Shown one piece after another: positions 38,159 through 46,978 of a stretch of 64,000 bases of DNA (position 1 is the first letter of the stretch; every line of letters begins with the position of its first letter). Made by a program: the position numbers and the translations under genes. Under the pieces are notes generated by a model. The model was not told the origin of the DNA, searched no databases, and saw nothing but the letters and a program-made list of their open reading frames with translations. The DNA lies in contig NZ_JACHCE010000003.1 of assembly GCF_014200605.1 (NCBI RefSeq), forward strand, positions 496,001 through 560,000, in the 5' to 3' direction. Origin of the DNA: Pedobacter cryoconitis (GTDB taxonomy: Bacteria > Bacteroidota > Bacteroidia > Sphingobacteriales > Sphingobacteriaceae).

Positions 38159-38449
38159 TTAACTTACTATAAAATCGTAACTGATTGCCCAGTAGTCTAT
38201 TCCCTGGGGTTTATTTACTGCTCCTTCTCCAAGCTTGTCAAATCCGGTCGCCGGGATATTTTTCATGCTGAGCAATACCAGTTTTTCGGGTTTGTAATCG
38301 GGCAGGAATATTAATCTGCCTGCTACCAAATTTTCTACCGGGCTCGAATTGTTAAATACTGCCAGGTCAGTAGCGAATTCAGCAGTTCCATATTCATGCA
38401 TGGAAATATCCCACCAGGACTGCTGCTCATAAATTCTATATTCCTTCAT
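38159..38449 (-). CDS. LysM-like tail protein X
   Basis: A 96-residue protein with a LysM-like opening: EYRIYEQQSWWDISMHEYGT, then LVAGRLIFLPDY. In Mu/P2-type tails such a protein (gpX) binds between the hub and tape measure. It overlaps the gp25-like gene by 14 bases. Confidence 0.75.
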   Translation of the reverse strand: MKEYRIYEQQSWWDISMHEYGTAEFATDLAVFNNSSPVENLVAGRLIFLPDYKPEKLVLLSMKNIPATGFDKLGEGAVNKPQGIDYWAISYDFIVS

Positions 38450-38723
38450 ATGCTCCGTTTAGATCTACGCCATTTTCATTAATAGCCAATTGTTTAACTA
38501 TAAAACCATCTGCTTCAAGCTGAACACGGATATTCCGGTACAAAAAGCGATCTATGACGCCATAATGTGCCTGACTGATATCGATCCCTACATGTGGGTT
38601 CTCCTTCCATTCACCCTGTTTACTTTTCAAGAGATGCTCTACATGCTGCGCATCGGATTCTTCGGTTAAAAAGTCACCTTTGATAATCAGCAAATCATCA
38701 TCTTTTACTAAAATGTCTTTCAT
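38436..38723 (-). CDS. Baseplate wedge protein, gpW/gp25-like
   Basis: A 95-residue protein of the small lysozyme-like wedge family. The gp25-type run DAQHVEHLLKSKQGEWKENP with following GIDISQ and FLYRNIRVQLEADGF are the conserved elements. It is an early wedge component of contractile tails. Confidence 0.78.
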   Translation of the reverse strand: MKDILVKDDDLLIIKGDFLTEESDAQHVEHLLKSKQGEWKENPHVGIDISQAHYGVIDRFLYRNIRVQLEADGFIVKQLAINENGVDLNGAYEGI

Positions 38724-38724
38724 C

Positions 38725-38943
38725 TTATTCTATTGTCATGTTTAAAGTTCCTGTTACCGGACCGTTCGGACTGACCAGACCACTGGTATAATTTATCTTT
38801 AGGGCTTTGATTTCGGCAATTACAGCTTGTGATATAGCTTCAGAAAGACGATCTAAAGACGTATTTGCATTCTGTTCTTCTGCCTGCTCGGCCTGGATAG
38901 CAGTCTTAATTTTCTGTTTTAATCTTTGCTGGTCTAAACTCAT
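38725..38943 (-). CDS. Small helical tail-locus protein
   Basis: 72 residues, helical and rich in Gln/Glu/Ala at the start (KQKIKTAIQAEQAEEQNANT), then a short beta end. Function unknown. It overlaps the spike-like gene by four bases. Confidence 0.6.
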   Translation of the reverse strand: MSLDQQRLKQKIKTAIQAEQAEEQNANTSLDRLSEAISQAVIAEIKALKINYTSGLVSPNGPVTGTLNMTIE

Positions 38944-39413
38944 TTTAAAAAGCTTTTAAATCTGTTTTCAATGGCTGTAAACTGGGCTTCGTTGATCAGC
39001 TTGATAGTCGGTCCCATATTGGTTGTGAACGTCATTAACTTAATCGCTGCCAGTAAATCGAGCATAAGTTTTTTTAAGGTTTCCTGCTCCTTTTGAAGCA
39101 GGAAACCTTCACTGGTCATTTCGAATTTTGTTTTTTCGATCTGAAAGGTGGCACTGGTCAGCTCACCCGAATTAGCCAGTACAGCAGTCTCCTTATTGAT
39201 AAATATGACCGAAACCAGGCTCTTATCCTTTGGAATTAAAAGAAAGCCCCCGTGATCACTGTCGGTCTGCAAATGAACTCCAAGGATCTTTGAAGAGCCA
39301 TCGATAGGCTGTACATCGCAGGTCATTCCTTTGAGCTCAACAGCAACCACTCTACCTATTTTGGCGTATATTTCATCGCCCGTCCGGGCGAGTGCCTGTA
39401 TTAATTCTTTCAT
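38940..39413 (-). CDS. Baseplate spike-like protein (gpV-like)
   Basis: A 157-residue protein. The first half looks like an OB-fold (IGRVVAVELKGMTCDVQPID; GVHLQTDSDHGGFLLIPKDK), as in Mu gp45/P2 gpV spikes. The second half is a helix with TFTTNMGPTIKLINEAQF. It probably forms the membrane-puncturing tip under the hub. No metal-binding HxH tip motif is seen. Confidence 0.65.
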   Translation of the reverse strand: MKELIQALARTGDEIYAKIGRVVAVELKGMTCDVQPIDGSSKILGVHLQTDSDHGGFLLIPKDKSLVSVIFINKETAVLANSGELTSATFQIEKTKFEMTSEGFLLQKEQETLKKLMLDLLAAIKLMTFTTNMGPTIKLINEAQFTAIENRFKSFLK

Positions 39414-39415
39414 GT

Positions 39416-40420
39416 CTATGCCTTGGTTTTGTTAATATTTATGGGTTGCCCCAATTCAATTTTCTGCCGGTAACCGCTGATTCCAAATTTTATCTCATTC
39501 TTTTTAACCAGATAAGTTCCACCTGCACCTTCTGCAGGATAGATCTCGATCATGTCACAGGTATTGACCAGAGGTTCTCCAAAAGCTTCGAAACTGCCCT
39601 TAAGCCCATCCTCTTTATAGGTGTCCAGTGACTGTTGAGCATATTTTCTGAGTTCTGGTTCCGTTAACCCGTCAATACGGATCTGAATAATCTCTCCGAC
39701 TTCTTTATCCCCTATCTCGACCCTGGTCTCTACATGCTTTTCATTGAAAGAAACTGCGACAACTTTCGCCTTGACTTCACTATTATCCCGGTATTCGAAG
39801 GTTTCACCGATGATGTTTTTCCCGTTTATAAACTTTACTTTATTCCGGTTGTCAAATGGATAGGTTAAACCAACATACAGAATGCTTTTCCCGTCAATAT
39901 TGCGGAAGTAAGCAGTCAGCATGTATTTTTCTTTGAGTTCTTGTAATTCTTCAGAAACTGTAGATTTACAGACCCGGTAATTCCCAATATTCAGCTCATC
40001 ATCAATTAGTTTAAAATCAAAGTCTGTTCCCTGCAGCAGATGTTTCATGACATCTTTCAGCTTTGCTGATTTGAAGGCCTTTGGTTCTGGTTTTTTCTGT
40101 TTAAGGATATACATCCCATCTTCACACCTGATTTTGATGGGATTTTTGGTATCTATACTTTTAATCAGACCAGAAAAGCGAAGTTTCAACTCATCATCAT
40201 ATCCAAGCCTTATAGTTATTTTATCACCCTTTTTTATAGGTAATCCGCTTTTGTTTTTGCTGCCTTCCCACGAGATCTTTTTGGGCAGCTCCAGTTCACA
40301 GGTATCAGTTAGCGTAGTAACGTCAGTTTGAATGCTGCAATTGACCAGAGCGTCAAATTCCCAGCTCAGTTTTTCTCCGTCAGACTGAGTGATCGTAGTT
40401 TTACTGCATAACCTTAACAT
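39416..40420 (-). CDS. Tail hub protein, gpD/VgrG-like
   Basis: 334 residues. It opens with a beta-barrel-like stretch (GLPIKKGDKITIRLGYDDEL; LRFSGLIKSIDTKNPIKIRC) and continues with KLKDVMKHLLQGTDFDFKLI, as in phage late-control-D (gpD) hub proteins. The C-terminus has YLVKKNEIKFGISGYRQKIE. It overlaps the upstream gene by 20 bases. Confidence 0.75.
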   Translation of the reverse strand: MLRLCSKTTITQSDGEKLSWEFDALVNCSIQTDVTTLTDTCELELPKKISWEGSKNKSGLPIKKGDKITIRLGYDDELKLRFSGLIKSIDTKNPIKIRCEDGMYILKQKKPEPKAFKSAKLKDVMKHLLQGTDFDFKLIDDELNIGNYRVCKSTVSEELQELKEKYMLTAYFRNIDGKSILYVGLTYPFDNRNKVKFINGKNIIGETFEYRDNSEVKAKVVAVSFNEKHVETRVEIGDKEVGEIIQIRIDGLTEPELRKYAQQSLDTYKEDGLKGSFEAFGEPLVNTCDMIEIYPAEGAGGTYLVKKNEIKFGISGYRQKIELGQPININKTKA

Positions 40421-41012
40421 CTTTCTCCTGTTTTAATTTGATTTCATAAGGGGTATCCGAAAGCATCGTTATGGATACCCCCTGACGATTACTATGTGTT
40501 TCCTGGTTCAGCGAAAATTTTTGAATAACGACCGACTCAATATTGAAGAAATTCAGGAACTCACTATGTACTTTAAGTGAGTCCTTAATGCTCAGATAAC
40601 GGTTAAGCTCTTTAATTTTATCCGTTGGATATTCAGTAAAAGCGGGTGTCAGATTGCTGTTCTCATACTGCGTAATACCAGCTGCCATAGTGATGATATA
40701 ATCACCTTGTGTTACGTATTCTTTAATTGTTCCGTTTCTGCCCTGTAAAGGGGTAGAAACAACCGTCTTCTCCAGGTTTAAAGACATAATACACTCTTCA
40801 AAAGTAAAAGATCCCGCAATTGAATCGTGTTGTATGGCCAGGGATGTCAGCCAGGAAACACCTTCCAGGTCATCCAGGATTTTAAAATCCGGTCCCGGCT
40901 GACTAATAACCTGAAAGGGTTTAGCAGAACCAAAGCGAAATGTCAGGTTTTGCGCAGCCCCGCCCGCCGGTTGTTTATTGTTGGGTAATTGTATTTTAAT
41001 TGGACTCTCCAT
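40401..41012 (-). CDS. DUF6046-like tail protein
   Basis: 203 residues resembling the DUF6046 family of Bacteroidota phage tails, recalled from family knowledge. Visible features are FRFGSAKPFQVISQPGPDF and the middle LAIQHDSIAGSFTFEECIMS. It lies between tape measure and hub, where a tube-terminator or tape-measure adaptor would be expected; the exact role is unknown. Confidence 0.65.
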   Translation of the reverse strand: MESPIKIQLPNNKQPAGGAAQNLTFRFGSAKPFQVISQPGPDFKILDDLEGVSWLTSLAIQHDSIAGSFTFEECIMSLNLEKTVVSTPLQGRNGTIKEYVTQGDYIITMAAGITQYENSNLTPAFTEYPTDKIKELNRYLSIKDSLKVHSEFLNFFNIESVVIQKFSLNQETHSNRQGVSITMLSDTPYEIKLKQEKDVKVMQ

Positions 41013-41013
41013 A

Positions 41014-42771
41014 TTATTGTGCTTTTACAAGTGAAAAATCTGCCACTGCAGTAAGCAATGCATCTTTCACCATGGTGACCATGCTTTCTTTGCTCATTGT
41101 AGTACCGTTTTGATTATAGATATTCAGGTTTTCGATCAGCTTAGTAATGTTCAGGTTTCCAGTATTTTGAGTAGCGCCAGCCTTATCCGGCCCCGCAGTA
41201 CTCATCACCTGAGTTGCAGCCACTCCACCAATCGGGCTCATTGCCGGTAAAGCAGGTGTTGCCTTCAGATTGAAGCTGGAAAGTGCGAGCATAGTCTCAT
41301 TAGAGACATTTTTTCCAGCCGCATTTTTCTCCTTTTTAGATTCCCCTTCTTTTTCTTTCTGACTGTCCTGAAAACTTTTCGCTCCTTTTTCTTTACCTTC
41401 CTGTGCAGCAACCTTCAGATCTTTCATGCCATCAGAAGAGAAAATCTTATTCCACAGATCTTTTATAGGTTTGATCAGTTTCATAATCTTGTTCATAATC
41501 CCATCGAATAGTTCAGAAACCCATTTCCAAATGCCGCTAAAAGCTTCTCTGATAGGTTTAATCAAAAGATCATTGATCCACTTGGCAAAGCCCGAAAAGG
41601 TTTTTGTAATCCAGGTCCAGATACCAGAGGCAAAACCAAGGATAGCCGTAAAAACAGATTTAACCACATTCCAGATACCCATAAAAATACCAGTGTATAA
41701 ATCCCAGATAAATATGGCTACAGGCTGGATTACAGATGACCAAAGCCATTGCAGCCCGTTGCTGATTCCCTCCCATACGGTTTGTATGAATGCTCCAATG
41801 GCCATAAACACACCGGAATAAACTTCCCAGATAAACGCGGCAACAGGTTTAATAACCAGCTCCCATACCCTATTGACCACTATGCCAATATTGTAAAATA
41901 CAGCTTGTGCGACCTCCCAGATGCTGAAGAGGATCTCTCTGAAACGCTGTGAATTATCCCACAATAATTTAACAGCTACCACAACAGCGGCGATGGCGGC
42001 AATAATCCATCCGATACCAGGGATGCTCATAATTGCAGTTCCCACTCCGCTTAAAGCAGGAATGATATTTTTTATGCCCGAACCTACCGTACTGATCACT
42101 GTTCCTAATCCACCCATACTCTTGCCAATACCGTCTACCAGTCCGCCTACACTACCCATGCCCTGGCTTAAGGTGTCCATCACTTCGCCAACACCACCTA
42201 AGGTGTCACCAATAGTACTTGTATAATCCCCGATGTGACCAACCACACGGCCAATATTTCCGGAAACACCACCCATGTTTTCCATAGAACTACCCAGCTC
42301 TGTCATCAGATTGCCTACAGTTCCCATCGTGTTACCGATATTGGAAGACAGTTCTCCCATACTGCCTGACACTTCGCTCATTGTACCCATTACACCGCCG
42401 ATATTGCTGGTTACCGTACCCATCTGGCCTGCAAAGGCTCCAAGCCTGTCCACAGAATTGCCTACGATATCGGTAATGCCCTGAGCCTGTTCGGGCTGCA
42501 CCCTTGTCGCCGCAAGGATATCTCTTCCGGCCTGGATAGCACCGGAGAAACTAGTTTTAAGGTTTTTAAATGACTCTGAAGCCTTATTAAGGTCAGATGT
42601 TAACTTTGTTAAGGAGAAGACCTTCTGAAAATTATTCTGGAGATCGTCAATTGATTTAGTCGTTTTTTGGATCGTTTCATCAATTGCTGTTAACCCTTTT
42701 TTTATATTCACAAAAACAGGGTCGCCATTGGTGATGAAATTAATAGGAAAAGTAATGCCGCCGTCAGCCAT
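41014..42771 (-). CDS. Tape measure protein
   Basis: 585 residues from the first in-frame ATG at 42771 (MADGGITFPINFITNG); a TTG further up would extend it to 42879. The N-terminal half is a long run of heptads with small residues (IGNTMGTVGNLMTELGSS). A central hydrophobic segment (IPGIGWIIAAIAAVVVAVKL) comes next, then Trp-rich repeats (IKPVAAFIWEVYSGVF and IQPVAIFIWDLYTGIF). All of this is typical of tape measures, which set tail length and line the tube. Confidence 0.9.
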   Translation of the reverse strand: MADGGITFPINFITNGDPVFVNIKKGLTAIDETIQKTTKSIDDLQNNFQKVFSLTKLTSDLNKASESFKNLKTSFSGAIQAGRDILAATRVQPEQAQGITDIVGNSVDRLGAFAGQMGTVTSNIGGVMGTMSEVSGSMGELSSNIGNTMGTVGNLMTELGSSMENMGGVSGNIGRVVGHIGDYTSTIGDTLGGVGEVMDTLSQGMGSVGGLVDGIGKSMGGLGTVISTVGSGIKNIIPALSGVGTAIMSIPGIGWIIAAIAAVVVAVKLLWDNSQRFREILFSIWEVAQAVFYNIGIVVNRVWELVIKPVAAFIWEVYSGVFMAIGAFIQTVWEGISNGLQWLWSSVIQPVAIFIWDLYTGIFMGIWNVVKSVFTAILGFASGIWTWITKTFSGFAKWINDLLIKPIREAFSGIWKWVSELFDGIMNKIMKLIKPIKDLWNKIFSSDGMKDLKVAAQEGKEKGAKSFQDSQKEKEGESKKEKNAAGKNVSNETMLALSSFNLKATPALPAMSPIGGVAATQVMSTAGPDKAGATQNTGNLNITKLIENLNIYNQNGTTMSKESMVTMVKDALLTAVADFSLVKAQ

Positions 42772-42868
42772 GTTGGAATATTGTTTTGTTGATTTGATAT
42801 AATTATTATTTTTGTTCAGCACTGAATCTGATTTAAAAGCCGGGGTATCGGCTTGAGACACAATACCC

Positions 42869-43398
42869 CTAAGCTCCAAACATCACTTTGAATAGTTCAG
42901 CCTGATTTTCGAGTCGCCAGCGCTCCAGCCATTGTGCCTGGGCATGTAATTTTGCCCATTCACTAAGCTGCAGTCTTTCCGGATCGACACTGAAGTTTGA
43001 GCGGATTAATGCATCGCCCTGCCACCTTCCGGTGTCCGTTTTGCTATTGTCCGGCTCGCCATTAAGCGAGCCTACAAGTTTTTTACGGTCACATTAAAAG
43101 AGTTCATATGCTGCGCCAGGCATTCTACAGCCTTTAACTTTAAAAAGTCGCGCTGACTCAATGCATCGTCCGAAGCAATTACACAGTTGTCAAAAAGTGC
43201 AATCGTACCTTTAATCGCATTTTTCTCTCCTACTGCTCCTGTAGCTTCCAGTGTTTTGAAATCCGGTTCCCTGAAAATCGCCTGGTAAGTTGTACCAGCC
43301 TGTTTTACTTCTCCTAAAATTAAAAAGCCATGCTTTTCTTTAAGTTGCAGAATCTGAGCATCACTAAGTCCGCAGATTAGTTTTTCATTGTTTTCCAT
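42869..43398 (-). CDS. Tail assembly chaperone, -1 frameshift product (gpGT-like)
   Basis: If ribosomes slip back one base at 43078-43084, the 108-residue chaperone continues for 69 more codons and stops at 42869. The product would be about 176 residues. The extension is an uninterrupted frame with coding character: GRWQGDALIRSNFSVDPERL, then WAKLHAQAQWLERWRLENQA and a final ELFKVMFGA. This gap between chaperone and tape measure is otherwise unexplained. The arrangement equals the lambda G/GT pair. Evidence is from my own base-by-base translation. Confidence 0.82.
43052..43084 (-). promoter_or_regulatory. Programmed -1 ribosomal frameshift signal
   Basis: The heptamer A AAA AAC (43084-43078, in the zero frame after GT) is an optimal slippery site. 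Five bases later a perfect 7-bp hairpin follows (GGCTCGC / GCGAGCC, loop TTAATG). The zero-frame stop TAG (43072-43074) comes two codons after the slip site. Slippery site, spacer and stem all match the usual geometry. Confidence 0.85.
43072..43398 (-). CDS. Tail assembly chaperone, unshifted form (gpG-like)
   Basis: A 108-residue cytosolic protein (MENNEKLICGLSDAQILQLK; RDFLKLKAVECLAQHMNSFN) between tail tube and tape measure. It is the non-frameshifted partner of the GT product and is probably made in excess. Confidence 0.8.
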   Translation of the reverse strand: MENNEKLICGLSDAQILQLKEKHGFLILGEVKQAGTTYQAIFREPDFKTLEATGAVGEKNAIKGTIALFDNCVIASDDALSQRDFLKLKAVECLAQHMNSFNVTVKNL

Positions 43399-43400
43399 GA

Positions 43401-43835
43401 TTAAATACTCTTGTCTACTACGTGTGAAACGATTAATTCTAATTCTACCTCTTTGCTCATATCACCTTCTTTCCAGTCAAAAGCATTCTTTTTGAATTCG
43501 CAGTTTTTTAATACATGCGTAATCAGCGGGCCTGCTTCAGGCTGATAGTTTACTGTAATGCTAAATGGCGCAACACGGTGTAACTGACCTTTTGGTGCTC
43601 CGGCTTTTAAAGCGAATACAGTTCCTGCAAGCAGTGTAATAGAAGCTGTTGTTGAAATACGACCGTAACCGCGGCTTACCGGGTTTCTGCCTGCACCATA
43701 AATATTTTCCTTTTCCATGACCTCTTCATACTTGATGGCCCTGATCCCTGTTAATGGTACGGCGTCGATATTGACAATAATATCCGCCCATCCATATTCT
43801 CTACCGTTAATTAATGGCTCTAATGTGATTCCCAT
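43401..43835 (-). CDS. Tail tube protein
   Basis: 144 residues, mainly beta. LLNGREYGWADIIVNIDAVP-type opening, YEEVMEKENIYGAGRNPVSR and the strand-rich end KEVELELIVSHVV fit contractile tail tube proteins (XkdM/gp19-like). It sits directly downstream of the sheath, the standard sheath-tube order. Confidence 0.8.
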   Translation of the reverse strand: MGITLEPLINGREYGWADIIVNIDAVPLTGIRAIKYEEVMEKENIYGAGRNPVSRGYGRISTTASITLLAGTVFALKAGAPKGQLHRVAPFSITVNYQPEAGPLITHVLKNCEFKKNAFDWKEGDMSKEVELELIVSHVVDKSI

Positions 43836-43842
43836 TTTTATT

Positions 43843-45018
43843 TTATTTTTGAAGTGTTAAACCAATTTTTACTGTAATCTCTCTTAAGGTGCCTACTGGT
43901 ACCAGTCTTAATACGACTTCTAATTTTGAAGTTTTAAGGATCGGCTGATCGGGATTGATGACAACTTTATAGCCGCTCAATTCACCGTTTCTTACCATCT
44001 GATCTAAAACATCATCACAAATAGATTCTAATGCTGATGCTGTTGAAGCCTGGATCTTTCCGGTGTCCGGATCAACGTAAGCAGGACCAGAAACTTTTGG
44101 TAAAAGCACTTTGTTGACTTCTCTGATAGCCTTATCAACTGTTCTGTTGTTTTCGATATAAGCAAAGTCACTGGTTAATTTTGTTGCGGTGAAACTATCG
44201 TTCAGATAAGAACCAGCAATTCCTGTGTACTTAGTACCGAAGATGTATCCTTTTTCATGAATTGACTGTAGCTGTGCAGGTGTATAATCACTGATCTTAG
44301 TTCCGTCTGAAAAACCTAATACATCAAGCTCTCTCGCCATTTCTGTAGTTGCTTCAATTGGTTTCGGATAAGCAGTAGATACCAGGTTTTGTTTCTCAAC
44401 CCAACCAATAGACTCCTGAACTTTTGCTTTAGACACTGCACCCAAAACTGCCCCAATACAGGAAACACCACGGTATATGCCGTTTCGTCTGGATAAATAA
44501 TCTCCTTTTCCGCCAATATCCTGACCAACCACAACACTTACACGGTCAGCATTCAAATTATGCAGGTCAGATAAAGCAGGAATATCATTTTCCATAAGAG
44601 GTCCTGCCAATAAAATACTTAAAGGAATATTCTGGTTACTAAGTTCTACGGCAACCTGTTGCAAATTAGAGACATTACTATTTATCATTCCCATGGATAA
44701 AGAGGTATCATAAATCGCAATCTGTCTGATATTACCTTCCGCAAGGTTCTGTAAACTTTTAATCTCTGTATACATCCAGTCAGCCATCAATCGGCTTTGT
44801 ATATATAATTTTGCGCCTTCATTGATTCTGAAGAACTCTTGTACATGATAAACCAGTACCGGACTATTTAAAGCGAACTCCTCCACTTCACTTGCCGATA
44901 ACACTAATCTTCTTGGCACGTCTGATTCGCCATAAACAATAAGTCCGCTAATGTGGTCGTTGCCTGAAAGCTGTCTTGCAAGCCCGCCGTTTTCTCTGAT
45001 GAATTTTACACCGTTCAT
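43843..45018 (-). CDS. Contractile tail sheath protein (DUF2586-like)
   Basis: 391 residues. The central domain has VSVVVGQDIGGKGDYLSRRN and IGAVLGAVSKAKVQESIGWV, and the C-terminal domain contains AYIENNRTVDKAIREVNKVL, as in the sheath C-terminal domain. The family matches DUF2586-type sheaths of Bacteroidota. The presence of a sheath makes the tail contractile, so it is not a siphovirus-type (F-type) particle. Confidence 0.85.
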   Translation of the reverse strand: MNGVKFIRENGGLARQLSGNDHISGLIVYGESDVPRRLVLSASEVEEFALNSPVLVYHVQEFFRINEGAKLYIQSRLMADWMYTEIKSLQNLAEGNIRQIAIYDTSLSMGMINSNVSNLQQVAVELSNQNIPLSILLAGPLMENDIPALSDLHNLNADRVSVVVGQDIGGKGDYLSRRNGIYRGVSCIGAVLGAVSKAKVQESIGWVEKQNLVSTAYPKPIEATTEMARELDVLGFSDGTKISDYTPAQLQSIHEKGYIFGTKYTGIAGSYLNDSFTATKLTSDFAYIENNRTVDKAIREVNKVLLPKVSGPAYVDPDTGKIQASTASALESICDDVLDQMVRNGELSGYKVVINPDQPILKTSKLEVVLRLVPVGTLREITVKIGLTLQK

Positions 45019-45221
45019 TGATTTGTTTTTGTTATTTTTTGAATTGTTTTGTTATTTAACTCTTTAGCATGATCCTGTGCAGCTGATTCCAAATAGAATG
45101 GGCTGCCATCACTGGTCAGGTAATACACATCCACTGCCGGATGCGGTACAAATACCTCATTTGGGGCATTTGTCTCTTTTTGCGCTTTAATCGCAGGTGT
45201 TCCTTTGTTACGTTTTGCCAT
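45015..45221 (-). CDS. Small protein before the sheath
   Basis: A 68-residue basic protein (MAKRNKGTPAIKAQKETNAP) of unknown function. Its stop overlaps the sheath start (ATGA). Confidence 0.6.
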   Translation of the reverse strand: MAKRNKGTPAIKAQKETNAPNEVFVPHPAVDVYYLTSDGSPFYLESAAQDHAKELNNKTIQKITKTNQ

Positions 45222-45241
45222 GTTGACGGGTTAATTATTGT

Positions 45242-45958
45242 TTAAAATTCTACTAAGTTGTAAGACAGGCCAAGGCCCAGTCCAGGTGAAAACTGGCCTT
45301 TAAATGGGTTGTAATAATAGCCGGCCAGTAAGCTCAGACCAAAACGGGAGGGCTTAGGTGCTGTAATCGTTAAAGACTGCATGCCATTGATAGAGATCCG
45401 TTTATCCGGACTCAGGATATCAGTATATTGTACATAGGGAGAAAACCAGTTCTTCCGCTTTGCGTAATCCTGCCTTAACAGTTTGATCTGATAATTAATA
45501 TCAAAAGTGCCACCCGTCGTATCCAGGCTGAAACTCGCTGTTAAATAATCATCATGATAGACATAATGCTTCTTTTGAAGACTATCGATAATACTGGTCG
45601 CTCTTTGTGCAGTAACCTTCAGGTTGGCGTTGATCAGGGAAGCCTGCTGCAGTTTTTTAGTTTTATCCAGGTTATCCAGCCTTAAGCTATCCATCACAGA
45701 CTTACTGATAGGCAGCTTACTGATGTCGCCATCACCAATGATGGCGGCTTTTCTTTCGAGCGTTACTTTGGTATAACCTTTTTGATCTACTGCAGTTGCC
45801 AGTATTTTTGCAGCCGTTTTTGCTTCATCAATAAGTGCCGGGGATCTTGTTTCATTCTGAGATGCCGGTTGCGGAGCGAGTTTGAATAGTTTAAAACTAA
45901 GCCAGACAATCAGTGAAACTGCAGCAATTAATGCCAGTTGTAATCCTCTTGTTTTCAT
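45242..45958 (-). CDS. Inner-to-outer-membrane protein, DUF6808-like, spanin candidate
   Basis: 238 residues. An N-terminal membrane anchor (LALIAAVSLIVWLSFKLF) is followed by a long helical periplasmic region, then beta strands. The end FSPGLGLGLSYNLVEF has the terminal aromatic typical of outer-membrane beta proteins. One protein seemingly reaches both membranes, which would suit a lysis protein of the spanin class; DUF6808 is from memory. It lies in the lysis part of the operon. Confidence 0.6.
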   Translation of the reverse strand: MKTRGLQLALIAAVSLIVWLSFKLFKLAPQPASQNETRSPALIDEAKTAAKILATAVDQKGYTKVTLERKAAIIGDGDISKLPISKSVMDSLRLDNLDKTKKLQQASLINANLKVTAQRATSIIDSLQKKHYVYHDDYLTASFSLDTTGGTFDINYQIKLLRQDYAKRKNWFSPYVQYTDILSPDKRISINGMQSLTITAPKPSRFGLSLLAGYYYNPFKGQFSPGLGLGLSYNLVEF

Positions 45959-46032
45959 TAGAACGAATTGGTTTTTAAGGGTTTCATCAGCTTAAATTTT
46001 AGGTTGTTTTATGTTGATTTTGGTTTCTGGGT

Positions 46033-46335
46033 TTAGTGGTACTTATATCTGCTGATAGCCGTACTGTCTACTGTTTTTTGTATCTGGAGGTTCGCTGACC
46101 GCTCTATTAAATAGGCCTTAAATACCTCATCTTTCTCTTTTCTTTCAGCTTTCACCATGTTTTCAAGCTGTTCAATCTTTCTTGAGTAATCTTCTTTTGC
46201 TGTGCCCGCATCAAAGCGCTCGGTCACAATTACACTGACCAGAACCATTGTAACCACATAAAGTGCATAAGCAAATGGGGTCTGCGCAATCTCTCTCAAA
46301 GAGATCTTCTCCAAACTTTCTTGTATATTTTCCAA
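46033..46335 (-). CDS. One-helix coiled-coil protein, holin/spanin candidate
   Basis: 100 residues with a single membrane helix (FAYALYVVTMVLVSVIV) and a following coiled coil (KEDYSRKIEQLENMVKAERK). The start is a TTG at 46335: no in-frame ATG exists, since an upstream stop lies close. It stands between the endolysin-like gene and the spanin candidate. Confidence 0.55.
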   Translation of the reverse strand: MENIQESLEKISLREIAQTPFAYALYVVTMVLVSVIVTERFDAGTAKEDYSRKIEQLENMVKAERKEKDEVFKAYLIERSANLQIQKTVDSTAISRYKYH

Positions 46336-46349
46336 TGGCCACGTGATTT

Positions 46350-46889
46350 TTAAACTTCATTTTCTGAAAATGCTCCGCTATCGCTAAGTCTTATTTTTTT
46401 TACGGTTTCAGGTTTGTTTTTGAAGGCTACTCTTCTGCACGCTACCAGCCTGGTCTTTTCAATCCAGGCCAGACCAACTGCGTTACTCTGGTTACCTCCA
46501 TAAACTAAAAAGGCTTTATCATTCTCCCCGCAGTAGAAGCCTACATGGCCGCCACCCGGACGTTTAAATACTAGAATGTCATTAAATCCTTCTTGTCCTT
46601 TTCCAACCTCAATGCCCCATTTTGACCATTCTAATGCTGCCAGCAGCTTACTTCCAACTGTTTTGTACCCTGCACGCTGTACACAGACTCCGACAAACAA
46701 TCCACACCATGGAATGTCATCATTTGTGTACCAGCCCGAAACGCCAACTTCTTTAGCCCATGCTAAAATATTTGGGTTGCTGTCTTTGCCAGGGATCTCC
46801 AGCAGGCCATAATGCCTGCGTGCCTCCACCCATATTCGTGGAGATTTGAAACTGTCAAGCCATGTAAATTTTTGTGGTAGTGTTTTCAT
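46350..46889 (-). CDS. CHAP/NlpC-P60-type endolysin (TIGR02594-like)
   Basis: 179 residues. The likely catalytic Cys is in DDIPWCGLFVG and the His in RPGGGHVGFYCGEN, the Cys/His pair of the CHAP/P60 fold. TIGR02594 proteins (from memory) often occur in Bacteroidota phages and lyse peptidoglycan. It is the first gene of the late operon, as in R-type pyocin loci, where lysis genes precede tail genes. No signal peptide, so release needs a holin or spanin. Confidence 0.8.
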   Translation of the reverse strand: MKTLPQKFTWLDSFKSPRIWVEARRHYGLLEIPGKDSNPNILAWAKEVGVSGWYTNDDIPWCGLFVGVCVQRAGYKTVGSKLLAALEWSKWGIEVGKGQEGFNDILVFKRPGGGHVGFYCGENDKAFLVYGGNQSNAVGLAWIEKTRLVACRRVAFKNKPETVKKIRLSDSGAFSENEV

Positions 46890-46917
46890 CTCTCTCTTTT
46901 TATTGTTTCTAATCAGG

Positions 46918-46978
46918 ATAGGGTTATGCGGGTGGCACTAAGCCTCCCCGCCATTTGAACCTGTTTAATTAACCCTAT
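46918..46978 (-). ncRNA. Structured leader upstream of the lysis/tail operon
   Basis: A 9-bp perfect inverted repeat (46918-46926 with 46970-46978) encloses a GC-rich inner stem (GCGGG / CCCGC). It lies 29 bases before the endolysin start. No Bacteroidota-type TAnnTTTG was found in the 400 bases upstream, so late transcription may need an activator or antitermination. Confidence 0.4.

Noticed and set aside
41426..42484. Plus-strand ORFs opposite the tape measure gene
   Set aside because: Proline-rich translations are mirror products of the heptad and Trp-rich coding strand; no independent support.
42772..42879. Longer tape-measure start at a TTG (42879)
   Set aside because: The region is better explained as the gap after the frameshift extension ending at 42869; the first ATG at 42771 begins the conserved-looking part.
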